Below are positions 37,601 to 50,530 of a stretch of 64,000 nucleotides of DNA, in pieces. The notes under the pieces are model-generated. The model did not search any database. It was not told the origin of the DNA and saw only the letters and a program-made list of their open reading frames with translations. The position numbers and the translations under genes are program-made. Origin of the DNA: Morella rubra. Its lineage: Eukaryota > Streptophyta > Magnoliopsida > Fagales > Myricaceae. The DNA is taken from NCBI GenBank assembly GCA_003952965.2, contig CM025850.1:35115170-35179169 (forward strand). The letters are read 5' to 3'. Positions within the stretch are counted from its first letter, which is position 1. The number at the start of each line of letters is the position of its first letter.

Positions 37601-39130
37601 TATGAGAGTTTAGGGATTCATGCAAGCTTCGAGGGTGTCTACATTGTCGATCGGTAGATACAAAGTTTATATGAACATCATTGTGTTTTCTGTGGTTATA
37701 GTTGAGGTTTGGGTTGGTTTATCAAATACTCAATTGATGTAGCTGTATTAGATGTAAGGATCATTGTTATCAAAGGGGCTGGTAGCAGATTGGAGGGTTT
37801 TGGTATCTCTAATTATTGCTAGACTATTTTTTCGATCACAATCTATTTTGGTTTTCATGGTTTTTCAATGCGATGTTGAACACTCAATTTCTTTTTTTGG
37901 ATGTCTCGTTTTTTATAAAATACTCTCTATTCTTGTGTACGCTTATTGTGATGTCTTGCTTATTTCAGGACGTATATGAATATAGATAAAATAAATTACC
38001 AGTTTTCCTTTAGTAAGGACTATTCCATGCTCAAAGAATAGGATTATTTTTTTCTTTGTTGCTATATTTCTTGACTTTTATGCCTAATTTCATTTCTTTA
38101 ATACCTGTCCTATCTTTTCTTGTATGTTAAAATTAATATTGGAACTCAAGTTCTTAAAAAGATCTACGTCATGTCTAATGGGTAGTCTCTAAGCAGCTTA
38201 CTTAAATATATTATCAGTCTTAGAGATATAATGACAGTCAATCGGAAGTTTTATTTTTAGGTGCAGGTGGCGGGTCGTTCGTTGTTGATCTTTGGTTGTT
38301 TTTTTCTTTTTTGTTTTCTGTTGTTTTGCATTTCTTTAATTGTCTTTGCTGCATTTGTATTAATTTAAGCTAAAAACGACGGATTGGGGAAGTAGTGTTT
38401 ATTTCTACTTGTGGGTTATATCTGAGAAAAATGTGGGGATTGGAATGGCTTTTTGCTGAGTGGACACATTTTGTGGCTACTCAGTGTACAGATTTGTCTT
38501 AATGTGATTTTATCATAATTATGATAATGTATATTTCAGTTGTACACTCTTCTTTTTTTTTACACAAAATTGTGGTCAAAACTATCTCGGGGAATCCTCA
38601 TTCTAAGTGAGTTCTTTGATTGAAATTCTTTTCTCTAGATTTTTGTTGCCAATAAGATTGCGCCGACTGTTTAAGATTATGGATTTCGGGTAATGTCTGA
38701 CTTACTATGGATTCATGTCAAATTGTCTTAGTATGAGTATGACCAGAAGTTGAGATGGATTCATGAAAAATGATTCGGTTCTAGGGGAGAAAAGTTGTCT
38801 ACTGTACACTTATAGTGATTGTAGTGTTGGTCTTGTCGGTTAACTTTTTTTATGTCTTTATGAATGGAGCTGAATTGTTTAAAGATCATTAATCATTTTT
38901 AGCGTATGGCATGTAAGTGGATTACTGAATTAAGTTCCTATATGAAAAAGTTTGGTTGCGAATTGTGTTATGAAGTGAGTTTTTTCTATAGGGTATCGAG
39001 AGAGTCAAATGTTGATGTCGTCAATTTTGACTCTAACCAGTGACGTATCCACTCATTTTTTGTTCGTTATGGTGATTGTATTGGATTTGTGCCCTATATT
39101 AAGAAGAGAAAACTAGTAATGCAATTTTGC
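28640..39130. other. ~10.5 kb G+T-skewed, C-depleted domain
   Basis: From about 28.6 kb the plus strand becomes rich in G and T and poor in C, and stays so, unevenly, to about 39.1 kb, crossing the start of copy 2 at 35,891. Some lines are almost C-free (30,121-30,180 has one C and 37 T); others, such as 33.3-33.6 kb, are closer to ordinary AT-rich DNA. A purine-rich block lies at 29.56-29.84 kb. I found no gene, recognised transposon or tandem unit. The long open frame on the minus strand near 29.5-30.0 kb follows from composition. A highly mutated repeat, an artefact of low-quality sequence, or a real strand-biased mutational domain are all possible. Confidence 0.75.
29560..29840. repeat. 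Purine-rich, G-rich tract on the plus strand
   Basis: Within 29,581-29,760 only about 33 of 180 bases are pyrimidines. Runs of G reach seven (near 29,752 and 29,774). It is the most extreme part of the skewed domain and the source of the Pro/Ser/Thr-rich open frame on the minus strand. Confidence 0.75.
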
Positions 39131-39199
39131 CTTATCTAGAGGGCAAACTTGAGGAGTAGGTGCATGGAAATAAGATACATCTAAATCAGAGCATCTCAC

Positions 39200-39701
39200 C
39201 TTCTACCCTGGTAGAGGAGGAATCAGACAATTATAGTGTCTCTCAATTGGCTTTCTGATAGTGTTCCATCAGGGATAGATTCAGCTTCATCCTTCTTTGG
39301 TACATGAGATTTCTATCTAGGCAAGGAATCAACTTCGAAAGTCAATCATCACAAACCTTCAATATGAAATTTAGCAACAAATAAATTTTTATTAGTTTAC
39401 TTTAGAAGTGTAGAACAAACTGTTATAATAATCGCAGTTTTGAAAAACTCACTCGAATGCTCTTGAGCATAATACCATCCTTTCCATCTTCACCTAATTT
39501 GAACGAAGATTCATCAACATTGTCATCTCCACCCACCCTAGTAAGAGGCACCGAATTTCGTAAAGATTTACTGCCATACTCCAAAGTCGACGAACTATCT
39601 TTTCAAGAATAGACATACAGAAATGCACAAAACATCACTAAAACTAGTGTTGAACCAACCAAAATCTTCTTTTGGCTCCCATTGCCTTTTCCCCTAGTCA
39701 T
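39200..39701 (-). pseudogene. PMT-type methyltransferase pseudogene, exons 1-2 (copy 2)
   Basis: Copy of the 3,310-3,811 pseudogene in the second duplicated segment (exon 1 at 39,453-39,701, exon 2 at 39,200-39,356). It carries the same stops and frameshift, so the gene was already dead before the segment was copied, or both copies are alleles of one dead locus. The G+T-skewed domain ends just to its left, where the methyltransferase domain would be expected. Confidence 0.82.
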
Positions 39702-40612
39702 TTTCACGTCGAAAGAACTACCACTTTCTACTATGCCCTCAACAGGCACAAACTCAAGATGACAACTTTATAATCCTATTAGTTGATTATCAAGTGCCCA
39801 ATGAAAAATTTCCACCAAAAGCACTCTCTATATGTTTTGCTTTAGAACTGCCGCAAATTTTTCGCCACCAAACAAGTCAAAATAAGTATGTTTGGTATTT
39901 TTTTTTATGTTATATTTCACAAAAATTGAGGCCAGTAATTAGATAACAATTTTTATTGAAGATTGAAATATTTTTTATATGAAAAAATTATGTTTGGATT
40001 AAAGAAGGTTAGAAACACTTTGTGAATATCTAAGAGCTTATAGGCCTCTAACCCATATCTATGAAGAAACTATTGGATACCGTTGGAGTGATAGCAAAAC
40101 AAATGAAACTCAAATTCAAACAAAAGCAACTGACTCTTGAAATTAAATCAAACACCCAGATAAAAGAATGAAATCAAACAACTAGATAAAGAGAGAATCC
40201 ACTAGAAAGATAAAAATATGGACATTTGCACTCTCATTCCATTTATGTTGAGGATTTTTAATTGTGATTCCCAGACATGTTAGCCAAATTAGTGCACAAC
40301 TCAAGGAAGAAGACGAGATAGTGATTTTTTTTTTTTGTGGTCACTCTATGTCGTTTGCTAGCCATTCTTGAATTCAATCAGTCAAAAAGATCACGTAAGC
40401 CTGGGCATGCGACTTTATGCAAATTCAGGTGTCATGAGGCTGGCAACAGATAAGCCAAGTGGCCCTATGTCAAGCACAAGGCAAATTAGACATTGTGTCA
40501 AATACTGAATGAGATTGCAGACCACAAATGATGTGTTCTACATCCAATTAGTCTACTAAGGAAGTCCTCAGATAAATACAAAGCTTATAATATGAGATTG
40601 GTAGATTAGTGT

Positions 40613-41782
40613 TGTTAGATGTATGCCCTCAAAACCAATAATGACATTAGATGTCATATTCTTGAGCAATATTGTAGAAAAGTCAGGCCAATGATTAATG
40701 AATCAGAGGCGGAGAGTATGACTTTTCGGATCCTTGTTGACTCACTTTGTTCTAGACTAGATACATGATAATGTACAAATAGGTCTACACTTGTTGTGCC
40801 TCTATAAGATAGAATGATGGACTTCGTCATTGAGGTGGTGACTTAAACAGACGAGTGGGTGCAATGTAAGAGTACATGCACTGAATCCGATCAAATATGA
40901 ATACCTTCTGGAAATGATCACTGATGTAGAGAATGGTATTCAACACAATTAGCTTATGTTGTCCTTAAACCTGAGAGAGTTATGCAGGTTTGCCTGTTGT
41001 GTGCTTGTGCTTTGACTGAATCATTTGGTGATGATCTTCGTAGATCAAATATTCCAGATAAGGTTGGGCCTTATGCATAGTAAGTGAATTTGTATAATTG
41101 CTCAATATGGAGTCCATCAATCTCTTGATGAGGCAGTATATTCATTATATCTGTATATTGTTGGACTCACATAAAATGCTGCGCAGTGAATTTTTATGAA
41201 AAGTGTTTTCACGGGTTTTTACTTATTAATATATGAAGTAAATATTTGCGAAAATGATTTGGAAAGTTTTGGAAGTCCAACTAGGTATAGACTGAGAATT
41301 AAGACTTATATGAGCTAGGGACTTAATCAGTGATATTATTCCAGCCCTATTAGCTCATGTGGAATATAATATGGTAGAAGGATAAATAAGCCTATAATTG
41401 TTAGCAAAAAGGATTTTTCAAAAACAATCTCATTATCTCAGGGGTCAATTGTGATATGTTAATGAACATGATCACAATTTGTAGAAGCCTATAAATTTGG
41501 ATTACAGAATATAAGGGAGTTAATGAAAAAGAGTTTTTCATGATGATCCTACGGCTGAGATATGAGATCCCTAAAGATCCGACGCTATAGCACAGTTGAG
41601 TTCTAAGCCAGCCATTATAAATCGCTCAGAAACTCATTTGAGAAAGTATGAATTCATTTTTCATGTGAGAATTTCTCTCTCTAAAATCTCTCTCAAAGCT
41701 GTGTGCATGGATCTGAAGGAGGCAGAACGCTTGGGCTGCTTTGATTCACTGATCCTTTCCACTGCTTCCTTGCGATCCAACA
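40613..41782 (+). repeat. 5' LTR of Copia element, copy 2
   Basis: Counterpart of 4,723-5,890, ending GATCCAACA before AG and the primer-binding site. A handful of bases differ from copy 1, a higher density than in the neighbouring unique sequence. Confidence 0.92.
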
Positions 41783-41784
41783 AG

Positions 41785-41796
41785 TGGTATCAGAGC
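41785..41796 (+). other. Primer-binding site, Copia element copy 2
   Basis: TGGTATCAGAGC two bases after the LTR end at 41,782; same role as at 5,893-5,904. Confidence 0.95.
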
Positions 41797-42231
41797 GAGA
41801 TCTTTGAAATCTCATAGTTCCAAGTTAGTATTCTCTCTCTACCTCATGTGTTCTTCATGATCCGTTGAATGGTTGTTGCGAATCTGTTAGTTGGAAAGTA
41901 TTTCCGTACTTCTGATTCACTTTGCATGTGGGTTCCACGCGAAAGAGACAATTGAGCAATCTTACTTTGTCTCTTTGCTCGTGGGTTTTTTACTCTTTTG
42001 AAGAGAGGAAAACATTTTTTTGCAAGAAAGAACCCGCGGGCATGCTCTTGAGTTTCTTCACGAAGTCGGTTGATTTTTCTTTGCGATTTGATAAGATCTG
42101 TTAGATTAGGCTATAGATCTTGTGATTTCTTTGAAAAAGAATTGGATTCGGGATATTTTGATCGAGTTTTCTTGGTTGAAAAATTGTTTTTCCGATTGGT
42201 ATGAATCGCAAGGGGAGAGAGAGAGAGGTTT

Positions 42232-42832
42232 CTCTCAAATTTGGCCACCACTAGTTGCCAGTGGTGGCTCAGAAGGCCGGGGACCACGGCTGGTGGTCCT
42301 AGGCAGCCCTAGAAGCGGCACCGCGTGGCCTGGTGGCCAGCGGTGGCCGCTGCCGTCATGTACCTCTACATGGATGCACGCAGGTAAAGGCCTTTTAGGC
42401 CTCCCTACCACCTCCCACGACCACCTCAGGCCGTTGGGTGGCCGGCGCCTCATCGGCCTGGGGGTGGCAGGGCGCAACCCCTGCCCTTGGGGGCCAAACG
42501 GCGCCCAGGGCATGAGATGCCCTGGGTTGCGCATTTGGGCCTTGGTAGGGCAACAGTTGCCCTACCCAGCCTAAGGCCCAGCAGACTTAGCCCAAACGTA
42601 GGGCTAGGTCCAATTAAAAAAAAAAAAAAGGAGGGGGAGGGGGAGGGGCCATGGGCCGTTGGGCCACGGGTGTGCCAGCCCTTGGCCGAGCGATCCGGGC
42701 CACAGCCACCCCGGTGGACCCGGTGGTCCAGGTCCCGGTTCCGGTCTAGGTACGGACCGCTACCTACACCGACCGGGTTGGACCCAGACCGGTGGGTCAA
42801 TGGGTCAACCCGGTTTGACCGGATTAAAAAAA
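42232..42832 (+). other. GC-rich hairpin-filled leader of the Copia element (copy 2)
   Basis: Same sequence as 6,340-6,940, with the two perfect hairpins at 42,504-42,526 and 42,544-42,566. No difference from copy 1 was seen inside the hairpins. Confidence 0.7.
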
Positions 42833-45800
42833 GTAATTAATTAATTAATTTTTTTTTTTACAGATTTAATATAAGTGTTAAATGAGATTATTTTACAAGA
42901 AATTAAATCCCATGGCCTTCCATTGTTGTATTTGGGAATTTTATTTGATTGATGATTGGTTAAAACTAAAATAGTCACGACCAATTATTGATTTTATAAT
43001 TTGTCTCGTATACTTCTTGTGAAGATAAGTGAGCGTGTATGAGTGGTGGGGGTGTTGACTAAAATAGCAATGCCGACCCATTACAAAATTACATGTCATT
43101 TAGACGATGGTTGCACTTAACTAAATAAATACGTCCACTAAAATAGTGAAGATTGTGTTTATGTTGTGGCCAAAAGAAATATCAAGAATCATGAAATTTG
43201 TATATGCACGATATACAACATGTGATGTGATCATGATAAGTAGATGCTACTTGCTTTTATAAGTTGTGTCATGATTACTAAAATAGGATTATGTGCACAT
43301 AAGTTGAAAGTTCTTGATACCCACTGCAAACACTGAATATAAATGTTATATTCTCCTTTTCGTTTGGTTGCTGTGATTCAGTGGGAGGTACCATTAGCTA
43401 TTAAAATCCCTATGCTAATGGATTTTTAATATACTTGTGAATTTTCTTTCTTATATTTGCAGATTCATAATGCCTAACCCATTATCTAGAATCCTAGATG
43501 ATAACAAACTGACTGGGCCAAACTTCCTTGATTGGAAGAGAAATCTTATGATAGTACTCACTGTGGATAAAATAGCTCATGTCCTCAGAGAGGAGACTCC
43601 TCAGCTTGCCTTAGCTGATGCTACTGAAGAACAAAGAGTTGTTTTTGAAAAGTGGCATAAGGCGGATGAATTAGCTCGTTGTTATATGTTGGCATCTATG
43701 TCCAACTTATTGCAAAAGCAATGCGAGGGCATAGCAACAGCTAAAGAGATACTTGTATATCTCCAGGAGCTATTCGGAGAGCAAAGTCGTTCTACACGCC
43801 AGCAAGTTATGAAGCTGCTGATGACCACCAAAATGGTGGAAGGTGCTCCAGTTTGGGAACATGTCCTGAAGATGATATCTTTCATCATAGAACTGAGACA
43901 CTAGGCGCAGAAATTGACGGCGAGACCAAGGTTGGAGCGGTATTGGTATCTCTACCTAAATCATTCAACCAGTTTGTATTAAATTATAATATGAACAAGA
44001 TGCTTGTGCCTTTGTCAGAACTGCTCAATATGTTGCAAGCAGCTGAAGAACTTATCAGAAAGGAGAAAAGTTCTCTGATGATAATGGACAAGTCAAAAGG
44101 CATCTCTGCCTCTGGAATCAAACCCAAAGGCAAGAAATTTAAGAAAAAGAAAAGGTCTCAGCCTAGCTCAAAGGCAAAGAAGGAGGACAAGAGTGAGCTA
44201 GATAAAAAGGCTAAGGGAAATTGTTTCCACTGCGGCAAACCAGGTCATTGGAAAAGGAATTGCCGCGTGTATCTTGCTTCTTTGAAGCAAAAGAAACCTG
44301 TTGAAGGTATGCTTGTCATTGAAATGAATTTAATAGATGGTCCATTAAATTCATGGTGTGTCGATTCAGGCACAATGTCTCATATCTGCAATATGTTGCA
44401 GGGGTTTAAAGAAACTCAGAGACTAGATGAAGGGGAAATTATCCTAAAGATGGGGACGACTGCAAGTGTTGCAGCGACCGCCATAGGAACTTTTCACCTA
44501 AGTCTACAACGAAACAAAGTTTTACTTTTGAAAGATTGTCTATACGTACCAGAATGTTGTAGAAACTTAATTTCTGTTTCAAAACTTGAATATCTGGATA
44601 TTCGCTTGTCTTTAATACTAAACTTGTTATTAAGTTTCAAAATTAGTTTCTTGCATTTGGTACTCTGATAGATGGTCTTTATATTTTGGACAATGTTGTG
44701 GACTTTGTGAATAATATAGAGAATGATGCTGATACTAGTGTGAAAACTCTCAAAAGGAAGAGGGATGTCAATCCCACTTACTTGTGGCATCTAAGACTTG
44801 GTCATGCTAATCTGGATAGGATCAACAGATTAGTAAGGGATGGGCCGTTAGACCTTTTGAAGATTGAGCCATACCCACTTTGCGAGTCTTGCTTGCAAGG
44901 AAAGATGACCAAGAATCCTTTTAAAGGAAAAGGAACTAGAGCCACAGAGTTGTTAGAGTTGGTTCACACTAACGTATGTGGTCCTTTTAACCGTATAGCC
45001 AGAGGAGGGTTCTCATATTTCATCACTTTCATTGATGATTATTCCAGGTATGGTTATATATACCTGATGAAACACAAGTCTGAATCCTTTGAAAAGTTCA
45101 AAGAATTTCAGAGTGAAGTTAAGAATCAACTGGAAAGGAGTATTAAGATACTTTGATATGATAGAGGAGGCGAATATCTCTCAGGAGATTTTTAAACTCA
45201 TCTTAGAGAGAAAGGCATCATATCTCAGTTGACTCCCCCTGCTATGCCACAACATAATGGTGTTGCAGAAAGAAGAAACCGAACACTATTAGAAATGGTT
45301 CAGTCAATAATGAGCATGTCACAATTACCTGTTTATTGGGGTTATGCCTTAGAGACAACTGTTTATATTCTAAACAGGATACCCACTAAGTCCGTTCCTA
45401 ATACTCCATATGAGTTATGGACTGGCAAAAAGCCAAGTCTGAAACACTCGAGAGTATGGGGATGCCCAGCTCACGTCAAAAAGTTTGACGTGGGGAAGCT
45501 AGAGTCAAGAATTGAAAAATGTTTGTTTGTGGGTTACCCCAAAAAAGCAACTGATTATTACTTTTATAACCAAAAGGATCAAAAGGTAATTGTTAGTAGG
45601 AATGCGATATTCCTGGAAAATGAGTACAACTTAAGTGATGGGAAAAGCGAGATTGTTCTTGACGAACAATCAGCTGAACCAGAAACTATGGCAGATAAGA
45701 TTAAGGAAAGGGATATAACTGAACCCACTGATGGGTCTGAAAAATTCAGAACACAAGAGCCTCGACGCTGTAAAAGAATTAGTGAACCTCCAGTCAGATA

Positions 45801-47443
45801 TGGCATGATAAATGAGATTTATCAAATGCAATAGGAGGGGTTGGATGATGATCCATATACTTACCAAGAGGCTATTAGTGACAAAGATGCAACACACTGG
45901 AAGATAGCAACGGAATCAAAAATGGACTCCATGTACTCCAATAAGGTCTGGACCCTTGTTGATCAACCAGAAGGCCTTAAGCCTATAGGTTGTAAATGAG
46001 TGTTCAAAAGAAAACGAGGATGTACTGGAGAGGTGGAGACCTTCAAAGGGAGACTGGTTGCGAAAGGTTATACTAAAAAATATGGTATTGACTATGAGGA
46101 AACCTTTTCACTAGTAGTTATTATGAAGTCCATTAGAATCCTATTGTCAGTCGCCGCTCATTATGATTATGAGATTTGGCAGATAAATGTGAAAACCGCA
46201 TTTTTGAATGGGTACATCCAAGAGGAGATTATTATGGAACAACCTGAAGGTTTCTCTTCTCTTGGACAAGAATCTAAAGTGTGCAAACTGAACAAATCCA
46301 TTTATGGACTAAAATAGGCATCACGTTGCTGGAACATCCATTTTGATGAGATGATCAAATCGTTTGGTTTCTCACAAAACATAGATGAATCTTGTGTTTA
46401 CAAGAGGATTAGTGGGAGTTTAGTAATGTTCCTTATTCTTTATGTTGACGATATTCTACTCATGGGGAATGACATCGGTGCAATGTCATCAGTGAAAGTA
46501 TGGTTAGCGAATTATTTTTCAATAAAAGACCTCGGGGAAGCATCCTACATTCTCGGGATCAAAGTGTTTAGAAACCGAGAAAAGAGGCTTTTAGGGCTTT
46601 CATAGGCCCACTACATTGACAAAATATTGGCACGATATAGCATGCAGGATGCCAAGAAAGGTTTTTTACCCTTTAGGCATAATATTCATCTCTCCAAGAA
46701 GATGTCTCATAAGACAGAGGAAGAGAGCGATAAGATGAGGAAGTTTCCTTATGCCTTTCTTGTAGGAAGCCTCATGTATGCAATGCTCTGTACAAGGCCA
46801 GATATCAGTCATGCAGTTAGTGTTGTGAGTAGATATCAATCAGACCTAGGCCCTGAGCACTGGAAAGCAGTCAAGCATGTTCTCAAATACTGAGAAGAAC
46901 CAAACACTATTGTCTAGTGTGTGGTGGAGAGGATATGTTAACTGTCCAGGGATACACATATTCAGATTTTCAATCAGATGTTAATGATAGAAGATCTACA
47001 TTTGGATTTGTGTTTACATTGGGTAAAGGAGCAGTGAGTTGGAGAAGTTTTAAGCAGAACACAACTGCTGACTCCACCATTGAGGCAGAATATGTTGCTG
47101 CCAGTGAAGCTGCAAAGGAAGCTGTGTGGATACAAAAATTCATACAAGAGCTTGAGGTTGTCCCTTCGATTGAGTCCCCGATCACCATTTATTGTGATAA
47201 CAATGGTGCTATAGCACAGGCGGTGGAACCTAGGGCTCATCAAAGGACAAAACACATAGAAAGAAGATTTCATCTTATTCGTGACATTGTGAGTTGGGGT
47301 GATGTAGTGATGGCTAAAATAGCATTAGCTGAGAACATCGCAAACCCGTTCACTAAACATGGATTCAGAAAGTGTTTGAGAAGCATTTAGAGTCTATGGG
47401 TGTCAAGTACATGTCTGATTGGTTCATAGTGCAAGTGGGAGAT

Positions 47444-48703
47444 TGTTAGATGTATGCCCTCAAAACCAATCATTTTGCACAATTATGAGATTATTATTAT
47501 TATTATTAATCTCTTGTATATTATTATGGGTACATGCAATGACATAAGAGTTCATATATATAATGACATTAGATGTCATATTGTTGAGCAATATTGTAGA
47601 AAAGTCAGGCCAATGATTAATGAATCGGAGGCGGGGAGTATGACTTTTCGGATCCTATTGACTCACTTTGTTCTAGACCGAGATACATGATAATGTACAA
47701 ATAGGTCTACACTTGTTGTGCCTCTATAAGATAGAATGATGGACTCCGTTATTGAGGTGATGACCTTAAGCAAACGAGTGGGTGCAATGTAAGAGTACAT
47801 GCATTGAACCGGATCAAATATGAATACCTTTTGGAAATGATCACTAATGTAGAGAATGATATTCAACACAATTAGCTTATGTTGTCCTTAGACCTGAGAG
47901 AGTTATGCAGGTTTGCCTGTTGTGTGCTTGTGCTTTGACTGAATCATTTGGTGATGATCTTCGTAGATCAAATATTCCAGATAATGTTGGGCCTTGTGCA
48001 TAGTAAGTGAATTTGTATAATTGCTTAATATGGAATCCACAGTCTCTTGATGAGGCAGTATATTCATTATGTCTGTATATTGTTGGACTCACATAAAACG
48101 CTGCGCAGCGAAATTTTATGAAAAGTGTTTTCATGGGTTTTACTTATTAATATATGAAGTAAATATTTGCGAAAATGATTTTGGAAAGTTTTGGAAGTCC
48201 AACTAGGTATAGACTGAGAATTAAGAATTATATGAGCTAGGGACTTAATCGGTGATATTATTCCAGTCCTATTAGCTCATGTGGAATATAGTATGGTGGA
48301 AGGATAAATAAGCATATAATTGTTAGCAAAAGGGATTTCACAAAAACAATCTCATTATCTCGGGGGTCAATTGTGATATGTTAATGGACATGATCACAAT
48401 TTGTAGAAGCCTATAAATTTTGATTACAGAATATAAGGGAGTTTAATGAAAAAGAGTTTTTCATAATGATCCTACGGTCGAGATATGAGATCCCTAAAGA
48501 TCCCAGGCTATAGCACAGTTGAGTTCTGAGCCAGCCATTATAAATAGCTCAGAAACTCATTTGAGAAAGTATGAATTTATTTTTCACGTGAAAATTTCTC
48601 TCTAAAATCTCTCTCAAAGCTATGTGCGTGGATCTAAATGAGGCAGAACACTTGGGCTGCTTTGATTCAACAATCCTTTCCGCTACGACCTCGCGATCCA
48701 ACA
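47444..48703 (+). repeat. 3' LTR of Copia element, copy 2
   Basis: Counterpart of 11,552-12,812, one base shorter, followed by AGTGT. It differs from copy 1 at a few positions. Confidence 0.92.
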
Positions 48704-49835
48704 AGTGTGTCATCCAGTTCATTCATATATCCAAAATGAAATTCTTTTACAGTGTGTTTGTTTGTATAATTTTATTAAAATTTTAATAAAATTTTGTGTT
48801 GGTGTTAAAAAAGGGGTGGTATTGGAATTGGTGAATGAGTGATAAAAGTAGAAGTAAAATTTTGAAGTGTGTTTGTAAAAGTAAAATTTTAAGTTTAACA
48901 AACACTATGTTAAATTTCATTGAGTGCTTAGTGTTGATGAAATGATAGCAAAGATAAACTAAATCTTTGACATATTTCAACTATCCGAGGTCTATACAAT
49001 CACAACAACTAGAACACTCTTTTGGCCTGTGAGAAGCTTCGAATTCAGATAGACTGCAAGACATGACAGTATATCAGCTGAACCCCGAAAGGTTTCTCAG
49101 TACTTTGGTGGTGGATGCTGGGTTGGCAACATTCCAAATCGCTTCTTCAGAAGAACTCTTTGCCTCTAGTATTTGTCATCAGGGGAGAAGCGGGCTGCAG
49201 CCAGAAGTAGAGATAGAGAGATTGACAAATGTCAATTATGAAGAAAAAGTGAGTTAAAGAACCATGACTCGTATAGTCTTGACAACAGATTTTCATCGGA
49301 CAATATTGCAGCCACAGTCGTAATTCCAGTGAATAAAAGGATTTACAATTGAAGTGAAGAGCAAAGACCATGGTGTTAGAAGGCTATTCCACAATATTCC
49401 AGCAATGGAGTGACTACATCCATTTTACCTCCAGTTAAGGACATCAATTATGACAATTATACAGAACAAGAGAAGGTAATGATAATTCTATATACCATTC
49501 AAGCAACTAACTTGAACAACCTTGAGCATCCACAGATCTAGGACAACTCTGAAAAGAGTCACTAGTCGTCTATGAGCACACAGGCAACAAATGACTTTCT
49601 AGTCCTTACACCAAGGCTATGAATGAATTTTTACTCCTTTTATCAATCAATCACTTGTATACATACTGACCTCATCATATCTTCAACCTCCTATCATAAT
49701 GTCACCAATAAATAGGAAGTAGCAGAATTGGCATGATTTACTTTTAGATAAGCAATTACACATGAATGCTTGAACTAATATGAAAGAAATAGGAAAAGGT
49801 CAAGCAAAGTCCAATTAATTAAACTATATATTACA

Positions 49836-49877
49836 TGGATGGGCAGATTGTGTTGCCAGTCCTAGTGGTGATTCTTT
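49836..49877 (-). pseudogene. NOP10: NOP10 exon-2 fragment (copy 2)
   Basis: Copy of 13,945-13,986 in the second segment, same truncation after the HP codons and same acceptor-like upstream sequence. Its exon-1 partner is at 56,145-56,198 on the opposite strand. Confidence 0.75.
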
Positions 49878-50530
49878 CTGCTTGTAGAAAAGAATAGAAG
49901 AGTCAATGAAAGAGAGCAAAGAGACAAAAACCAAAATGTGTACAATCTTTGGATGTTTTTGTGCATATAAAGCAAACATCACTTCACCCCTGACAATAAT
50001 ATGAACCCTTGATAGAAACAAACATGCAATTTTGCATGTGTTGGTCGGGATGTGTTTCAGAAAAGTAGCAAGAATATCAGCCACAGAACACATCCAACTA
50101 GTTTGCATGCAGCAATTTCCGCCCCCCCTCTCCCCCCTTCTTCCTCCCCTCCCCTCAAGAAAACAAAAAGAAAGAACAACTCCCATAATATTGTATAGAA
50201 GGTGAGTTCTTTGGCATCAATTACCAAGATGCAAAAGAATGGATGAGAAAAGCCCCAAGGAAACTTATTATTACCAATGAATATGGAGCATCACAACAGG
50301 GAAAGTCGATGACTTTTTGCAAGTACAAATTACACTCAACGGAATGAAACATAAGAAGTGATATTGGCATCAATACCAAGACACAAAAGAATAGAAAAGA
50401 AATTCCTCAAGGATACTTACCAATGAATGTGAAGCATCGCGACCGGGAAAGTCTATTACTTTTTGCAAGTAAAACAAACTACACTTAATGAAACGTAACA
50501 AAAGTGTGTTCCATGAAATAAAATAAACTA

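Larger units (their letters stand above)
40613..48703 (+). mobile_element. Ty1/Copia LTR retrotransposon, broken (copy 2)
   Basis: The same insertion as 4,723-12,812, not an independent one: it has identical flanks and the same AGTGT target-site duplication (40,608-40,612 and 48,704-48,708). It is broken in the same way. The few differences from copy 1 fall mainly in the LTRs. The two LTRs of one copy differ from each other far more than either does from its counterpart in the other copy, so insertion came long before the copying of the segment. Confidence 0.95.
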
